A stretch of DNA of 9,013 nt from Anaeromyxobacter dehalogenans (GTDB lineage: Bacteria > Myxococcota_A > UBA9042 > DTJE01). Numbering within the stretch: position 1 is the first letter of the stretch; each line of letters begins with the position of its first letter. The stretch lies in assembly GCA_020722625.1 (NCBI GenBank), contig DYKK01000123.1, positions 1-9,013 on the forward strand. Direction: 5' to 3'. The notes under the pieces are model-generated. The model was given only the letters and a program-made list of their open reading frames with translations, was not told the origin of the DNA and searched no databases. Shown one piece after another: positions 5,262-9,013 of the stretch. The translations under genes were made by a program, and so were the position numbers.

Positions 5262-6049
5262 TGGACATGAAACGACGGGATTTCCTGAAACTGGCGGGTG
5301 TCGGCGCGACCCTCGGGGTCGGGGGCCGCGCCCTGTGGGAGGTCGTGCGCGGGGAGGAGGCGTTCGCGTCTTCGCCGCACCGGGAAACGTCGGAGGGCCT
5401 GCGCTGGGCCATGGTCGTGGACACCGTCAAGTGCGCCGAGCACGCGGACTGCCGGGACTGCATCGCCGCATGCCACAAGGCCCACAACGTCCCCCGCTTC
5501 GAGGACCCGCGCCACGAGATCAAGTGGATCTGGCGCGAGACGTTCGCCGGGGCCTTCCCGGACGAGAACCACGTCTTCATGGGGCGCGAGGTCCTGTCGC
5601 GCACCGTGCCGGTCCTGTGCAACCACTGCGACAACCCGCCCTGCGTGCGCGTGTGCCCGACGGGCGCGACCTTCAAGCGCAAGAAGGACGGGGTCGTGAT
5701 GATGGACATGCACCGCTGCATCGGGTGCCGGTACTGCATCGCGGGTTGTCCATACGGGGCGCGGTCCTTCAACTGGGTGGACCCGCGGGACCACCTGCCC
5801 GAGGTCAACCAGGACTATCCGACGCGCACGCGCGGCGTGGTCGAGAAGTGCACCTTCTGCGTGGAGCGCATCGCGCTCAACCCGGCGAATCCCGTGCCGG
5901 CGTGCGTCGAGGCCTGCCGGTTCGGGGCGCTCGTGTTCGGGAACCTCGGGGACGAGGCCTCGCCGGTCCGGCGGGCGCTCGCGGGACGCTTCACGCTGCG
6001 GCGCAAGCCGGGCCTGGGGACCGGGCCGTCCGTGTTCTACCTGATCTAG
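5261..6049 (+). CDS. dsrO: DsrO, periplasmic iron-sulfur subunit of DsrMKJOP
   Basis: A 262-residue ferredoxin-like electron-transfer protein related to NrfC/PsrB/DmsB-type subunits. The N-terminus has a twin-arginine signal (MKRRDFLKLAGVGATLGVGG), predicting folded export by Tat. Sixteen cysteines form four cluster-binding groups: C58/C64/C67/C71; C120/C123/C128/C132 (CNHCDNPPCVRVCP); C153/C156/C159/C163 (CIGCRYCIAGCP); and C197/C200/C215/C219. The exact cluster pairing would follow the interleaved pattern of this family. It is expected to pass electrons between DsrJ and DsrP. The ATG at 5261 shares its A with the dsrJ stop and has a run of G upstream. The ATG at 5267 is an alternative that keeps the Tat motif. 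An in-frame start at 5006 lies inside dsrJ and is rejected. It ends 13 bases before dsrP. Confidence 0.95.
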   Translation: MDMKRRDFLKLAGVGATLGVGGRALWEVVRGEEAFASSPHRETSEGLRWAMVVDTVKCAEHADCRDCIAACHKAHNVPRFEDPRHEIKWIWRETFAGAFPDENHVFMGREVLSRTVPVLCNHCDNPPCVRVCPTGATFKRKKDGVVMMDMHRCIGCRYCIAGCPYGARSFNWVDPRDHLPEVNQDYPTRTRGVVEKCTFCVERIALNPANPVPACVEACRFGALVFGNLGDEASPVRRALAGRFTLRRKPGLGTGPSVFYLI

Positions 6050-6062
6050 GTGGGGGTGGGTC

Positions 6063-7220
6063 ATGCTCGAAAAGGCACTTCAGGGCGGCCGGAGGTACTG
6101 GACCTGGCTCGCGGCGGTCGGCGCGGTCATCCTCGTGGGGTTTGTCGCGTGGCTCTGGCAGGTCCGGGTGGGCCTGGGCGTCACGGGCCTGAGCCGCGAC
6201 GTGTCGTGGGGGCTCTACATCGCCCAGTTCACGTTCCTGGTGGGCGTGGCCGCGTCCGCGGTCATGGTCGTCCTGCCCTATTACCTTCACAACTACAAGG
6301 TCTTCGGCCGCGTCACGATCCTGGGCGAGTTCCTGGCGATCTCGGCCGTGATCCTGTGCATGCTCTTCATCTTCGTGGACATGGGCCAGCCGCGCCGCGT
6401 CCTGAACGTGGCCCTGCACCCGACACCCAACAGCGTGATGTTCTGGGACATGGTCTCCCTGGGCGGCTACCTCTTGCTGAACGTCCTGATCACCCGCGTC
6501 ACCCTGGACGCGGAGCGCAAGGAGGTCGCGCCCCCGGGCTGGATCAAGCCGATCATCATCCTGTCCATCCCCTGGGCGATCAGCATCCACACGGTCACGG
6601 CGTTCTTGTACAGCGGCCTGGCCGCCCGCCCCTTCTGGCTGACCGCGATCCTGGCCCCCCGCTTCCTCGCGTCCGCCTTCTCGGCGGGCCCGGCCATCCT
6701 GATCCTGCTGTGCCTGTTCGTGCGGCGGGTCTCACGCTTCGACCCCGGCCTGGAGGCCGTCCGGAAACTGGCCGTGATCGTGGCCTACGCGATGGCGGTC
6801 AACTGCTTCTTCGTGCTGCTCGAGATGTTCACGGCCCTGTACAGCGACATCCCGCACCACGTCGAGCACTTCCGCTACCTGTATGTCGGGCTCGGCGAGG
6901 CGAAGGCCCTGGTCCCGTGGGCGTGGACCTCGGCCGTCCTGAGCGCCGCGGCCCTGGTGCTCCTGCTGGTGCCGGGCCTGCGCAACAACCTGAAGGTCCT
7001 TCCGTGGACGTGCGTCGTGGTGGTCTTCGGGTTGTGGATCGACAAGGGGATTGACCTGATCGTGGCCGGGTTCGTGCCCAACCAGGTGGGCCACGTCACC
7101 GAGTACGCCCCCACCCTCCCCGAGGTCCTGATCACCCTCGGCGTCTATGGCATCGGCCTGTTCGTCCTGACCGTGCTCTACAAGGTCGGCCTCGCGGTCA
7201 AGGAGGCGGAGGCGGCCTGA
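6063..7220 (+). CDS. dsrP: DsrP, NrfD-type quinone-interacting membrane subunit
   Basis: A 385-residue integral membrane protein of the NrfD/PsrC family that reacts with quinone/quinol and exchanges electrons with DsrO. About ten membrane segments can be read: roughly 13-33, 48-72, 85-105, 126-144, 162-182, 196-222, 236-258, 287-305, 313-335 and 354-375. Membrane-embedded or edge polar residues that could matter for quinone or proton handling include E89 (LGEFLAIS), D106, H176 (SIHTVTAFLYSG) and E254 (LLEMFTALY). The LHPTPNSVMFWDM loop (118-130) is characteristic of this branch. A GGGGGTGGG purine-rich run precedes the ATG at 6063. It is the last gene of the operon. Its stop lies 9 bp from the hemD stop on the other strand, and the only stem there, GGCGG/CCGCC (7211-7227), lacks a T tract. 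Confidence 0.95.
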   Translation: MLEKALQGGRRYWTWLAAVGAVILVGFVAWLWQVRVGLGVTGLSRDVSWGLYIAQFTFLVGVAASAVMVVLPYYLHNYKVFGRVTILGEFLAISAVILCMLFIFVDMGQPRRVLNVALHPTPNSVMFWDMVSLGGYLLLNVLITRVTLDAERKEVAPPGWIKPIIILSIPWAISIHTVTAFLYSGLAARPFWLTAILAPRFLASAFSAGPAILILLCLFVRRVSRFDPGLEAVRKLAVIVAYAMAVNCFFVLLEMFTALYSDIPHHVEHFRYLYVGLGEAKALVPWAWTSAVLSAAALVLLLVPGLRNNLKVLPWTCVVVVFGLWIDKGIDLIVAGFVPNQVGHVTEYAPTLPEVLITLGVYGIGLFVLTVLYKVGLAVKEAEAA

Positions 7221-7229
7221 ATCCGCCGG

Positions 7230-8018
7230 TCAGTGCGACCGCATGCACCCCGCAATCGCATCGAGAGCGGCGTCCACTGAGGGCCGGGGGGGGACGGTCC
7301 GGGGTGGGAGGCCCGCGGCCGACATGGCCCGGGCCGTGGTGCGGCCGATCGCACACAGGACCACGCCGGACAGGAAGGCGCGGGCGCGGGCGTCGCCCAG
7401 CGCGCCCAGGAAGGCGCTGAACGCCGAGGGACTGAAGAACAGGGCCGCGTCCGGCCGCGGACCCTCGATCAGGGCCCGGACCTCGGCCTCCGGGACCGCG
7501 CGGGGGAGGGTCCGGTAGGCCACGACCTCGGTGACGGACGCACCGGCGTCGCGCAGCGTCGTCGCGAGCACTTCCCGGCCTTGCTCCGCGCGCGGGATCA
7601 GCACCCGGGCGCCGGCCACCCCGAGGCGAACCAGGGCGTCGGCCAGCCCTTCCCCGTCCTGGCGGGACGGGTCGGGGACCAGGATGTCGCGGACCCCGAG
7701 GTCCACGAGGGCCCTCGCCGTGCCCTCCCCCACCGCCGCGAACCGGGGCCGTCCGGCCCGCGGCAGGGACCGGCCCAGGTCCGCGCACGCCCGGACCACC
7801 ATCGCGACCGCCGTTCGCGACGGGAACGCGACGACGTCCCAGGAACCGAGGTCCGCGAGGGCGTCGCGCAGGGGTCCGGAGTCTTCCGGGGGGACCGTCT
7901 CGATGGTCGGGAAGACCAGGGGGATGCCGCCGCGTTCCTCGATCCGACGGGCCGTCTCGACGGCCTTGTCCGCCTCGCGCGTGACCAGGATGTGCAGCCC
8001 GACGACCCCGTCCGGCAT
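7230..8018 (-). CDS. hemD: Uroporphyrinogen-III synthase
   Basis: A 262-residue cytoplasmic enzyme that cyclises hydroxymethylbilane with inversion of ring D to uroporphyrinogen III, the branch point to siroheme, cobalamin and heme. The family is poorly conserved, but its expected blocks are all here: LHILVTRE near the N-terminus, the FPSRTAV motif (65-71), FAAVGEGTARAL (93-104), IPRAEQGREVLATTL (141-155), VTEVVAYRT, FFSPSAFSAFL (194-204) and AIGRTTARAM (223-232). This fits the two-lobed Rossmann-like fold. The ATG at 8018 shares one base with the hemC stop (TGATG) and has GGGGG five bases upstream, so it is probably coupled to hemC. A much longer frame extending upstream to 8612 lies over hemC and is not real. 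It supplies precursor for the siroheme of DsrAB and the hemes of DsrM and DsrJ encoded alongside. Confidence 0.92.
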   Translation of the reverse strand: MPDGVVGLHILVTREADKAVETARRIEERGGIPLVFPTIETVPPEDSGPLRDALADLGSWDVVAFPSRTAVAMVVRACADLGRSLPRAGRPRFAAVGEGTARALVDLGVRDILVPDPSRQDGEGLADALVRLGVAGARVLIPRAEQGREVLATTLRDAGASVTEVVAYRTLPRAVPEAEVRALIEGPRPDAALFFSPSAFSAFLGALGDARARAFLSGVVLCAIGRTTARAMSAAGLPPRTVPPRPSVDAALDAIAGCMRSH

Positions 8019-8953
8019 CACGTCCCCCACGGCGGGTTCTCCTCGAGTTCCCGCAGGATGTCGCGCCCGCCCCGGTCCAGGAGGCTTTGCGCCAGGTCCT
8101 CCCCCGCCCGCTCCGCCTCGGACGCGCCGGCCGAGACCTCGTCCCGCAGGACCAGGCTCCCGTCCGGCCTCGCGACCATCCCGATCACCACGACGCGGTC
8201 GCCCTCGAGGCGCGCGTGGGCCCCGAGCGGGACCTGGCATCCACCTCCGATGGTCCTCAGGAATGAGCGCTCCGCGCGGACCTGGACCCTTGTCTCCGCG
8301 TGGTCGAGCGGGGCCAGCCTCCGCCGCGTCTCCGGGTCGCGTTCCCGGCACTCCACCACGACGACGCCCTGGCCCACGGCCGGGATGAACTCGGGCGGGG
8401 TCAGCAGTTCGCGGATGCGGTCTTGAAGCCCCAGGCGCCGCAGCCCGGCGCCCGCCAGGATCACCGCGTCCAGGCCCTCGCGCAGGCGGCGCAGGCGCGT
8501 GTCCACGTTCCCGCGCAGGGGGACGACCTCGAGGTCCGGCCTCGCGGCCCGGACCTGGGCCGCCCGCCGCAGCGAGGACGTGCCCACGCGCGCCCCGTCC
8601 GGCAGGTCCCACAGGCGGTCGTGGCGCTCGGACACGAAGGCGTCATAGGGCACCTCGCGCGGCAGGGCCGCGGCCAGGACCAGACCCTCCGGCACCGTGT
8701 CCGGCACGTCCTTCAGGCTGTGGACCGCGATGTCCGCGCGGCCGTCCCGCAGGGCCTCCTCGATCTCCTTGACGAAGAGCCCCTTGCCCCCCACCCGGGC
8801 CAGCGGCACGTCCTGGATGTGATCCCCGGTCGTGCGGATGACCTCGATGCGGACCTCGATCCCCGGGTGGGTCGCCCGCAGGGTGTCCGCGACCAGGTTC
8901 GCCTGCCACAGGGCCAGTTTGCTTCCCCGGGTCCCGATCACGAGGGTGGACAT
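8018..8953 (-). CDS. hemC: Hydroxymethylbilane synthase (porphobilinogen deaminase)
   Basis: A 311-residue cytoplasmic enzyme that joins four porphobilinogen units into hydroxymethylbilane on a covalent dipyrromethane cofactor. The cofactor cysteine is C239 in IGGGCQVPLGAHA. The catalytic aspartate is D82 in AVHSLKDVPDT. Arginines that bind acetate and propionate groups correspond to R129-R130 (GTSSLRRAAQ) and R147 (LRGNVDTRL). The N-terminus (VIGTRGSKLALWQA) and FVKEIEEAL are also typical. Length matches the family. The ATG at 8953 is chosen: GGGAGGG lies five bases upstream, whereas the adjacent GTG at 8956 would leave only two bases. That ATG also overlaps the stop of an upstream frame as TGATG, repeating the hemC-hemD junction style. 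It is convergent with the dsr operon. Confidence 0.96.
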   Translation of the reverse strand: MSTLVIGTRGSKLALWQANLVADTLRATHPGIEVRIEVIRTTGDHIQDVPLARVGGKGLFVKEIEEALRDGRADIAVHSLKDVPDTVPEGLVLAAALPREVPYDAFVSERHDRLWDLPDGARVGTSSLRRAAQVRAARPDLEVVPLRGNVDTRLRRLREGLDAVILAGAGLRRLGLQDRIRELLTPPEFIPAVGQGVVVVECRERDPETRRRLAPLDHAETRVQVRAERSFLRTIGGGCQVPLGAHARLEGDRVVVIGMVARPDGSLVLRDEVSAGASEAERAGEDLAQSLLDRGGRDILRELEENPPWGT

Positions 8954-9013
8954 CACGACCCTCCCGTGTCTTCCCCGCCGGGCGCGGCCGTTGTCCCGCG
9001 CCCGCCGTCCGGC
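8953..9013 (-). CDS. 3' end of an upstream gene, possibly hemA
   Basis: One frame on the minus strand is open from the window edge and stops with TGA at 8955-8953, sharing its last base with the hemC start (TGATG). The visible 19 residues (PDGGRGTTAAPGGEDTGGS) are low-complexity and carry no recognisable motif. The coding call rests on the junction, which copies the hemC-hemD one. Glutamyl-tRNA reductase (hemA) commonly precedes hemC in bacteria and is the best guess. Another gene, or chance openness in GC-rich DNA, remains possible. Confidence 0.4.
   Translation of the reverse strand, partial: PDGGRGTTAAPGGEDTGGS
8959..8965 (-). promoter_or_regulatory. Ribosome binding site of hemC
   Basis: GGGAGGG on the minus strand, five bases before the ATG at 8953 and only two before the GTG at 8956. 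It therefore decides the start in favour of ATG. It lies inside the putative coding end of the upstream gene. Confidence 0.65.

Noticed and set aside
5006..6049. Longer dsrO starting inside dsrJ
   Set aside because: It would bury the twin-arginine signal about 85 residues into the protein and overlap dsrJ almost entirely out of frame. The ATG at 5261 places RRDFLK at the N-terminus as expected.
7211..7227. GGCGG/CCGCC stem at the dsrP-hemD boundary as a bidirectional terminator
   Set aside because: The stem is only 5 bp and there is no T tract on either side, so it is not distinguishable from chance in GC-rich sequence.
1..9013. CRISPR arrays, tRNA or rRNA genes, insertion sequences
   Set aside because: No regularly spaced repeats, no cloverleaf or rRNA-like sequence and no transposase-like frame were seen on either strand.

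Overview
The window is a GC-rich stretch of bacterial chromosome carrying a complete dsrMKJOP operon. This operon encodes the five-subunit, membrane-bound redox complex of dissimilatory sulfur metabolism. The organism is therefore most likely a sulfate-, sulfite- or sulfur-reducing bacterium, or possibly a reverse-Dsr sulfur oxidiser. Neither dsrAB, dsrC nor any gene that fixes the direction (for example dsrEFH, dsrL or dsrD) lies inside the window, so direction and phylum cannot be settled from it. The Tat signal on DsrO and the bacterial Shine-Dalgarno sites fit a bacterium. High-GC uncultivated Desulfobacterota, Nitrospirota, Acidobacteriota or similar lineages are all plausible.

Layout. 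Positions 98-1030 (minus) hold an MscS-type mechanosensitive channel gene. A roughly 400-bp divergent intergenic region follows (1031-1429), containing a small repeat/palindrome cluster that could be an operator. From 1430 everything runs on the plus strand to 7220: an RsbRD N-terminal-domain protein, then dsrM, dsrK, dsrJ, dsrO and dsrP. These genes are joined by overlaps or very short gaps (ATGA, 1 nt, 8-nt overlap, TGATG, 13 nt), which indicates one operon with translational coupling. The operon converges, with only 9 bp between stop codons, on a minus-strand tetrapyrrole cluster: hemD (7230-8018), hemC (8018-8953) and the last 19 codons of an upstream gene that could be hemA. The two complete hem genes and this fragment are chained by TGATG junctions.

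How it fits together. DsrM (six-helix heme-b protein) and DsrP (ten-helix NrfD type) are the quinone-interacting membrane subunits. DsrJ (triheme c) and DsrO (four Fe-S cluster sites, Tat-exported) face the periplasm. DsrK (HdrD-like Fe-S protein) is cytoplasmic and is the expected partner of the DsrC trisulfide. HemC and HemD make uroporphyrinogen III, the precursor of siroheme for DsrAB and of heme for DsrM and DsrJ, so the convergent cluster supplies cofactors for the same respiratory system.

Less expected features. (i) A diverged repeat occurs twice without indels (40-110 and 2044-2114, offset exactly 2004 bp), each time overlapping the 3' end of the adjacent reading frame. A second shared module (GATCCGCCATC) occurs at 1100 and 1961. 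(ii) The RsbRD-domain gene has an atypical tail of about 64-78 residues, and one extra C in a C6 tract at 1954-1959 would remove nearly all of it. (iii) A GTCAAC-based repeat/palindrome lies about 100 bp upstream of the operon's first gene.
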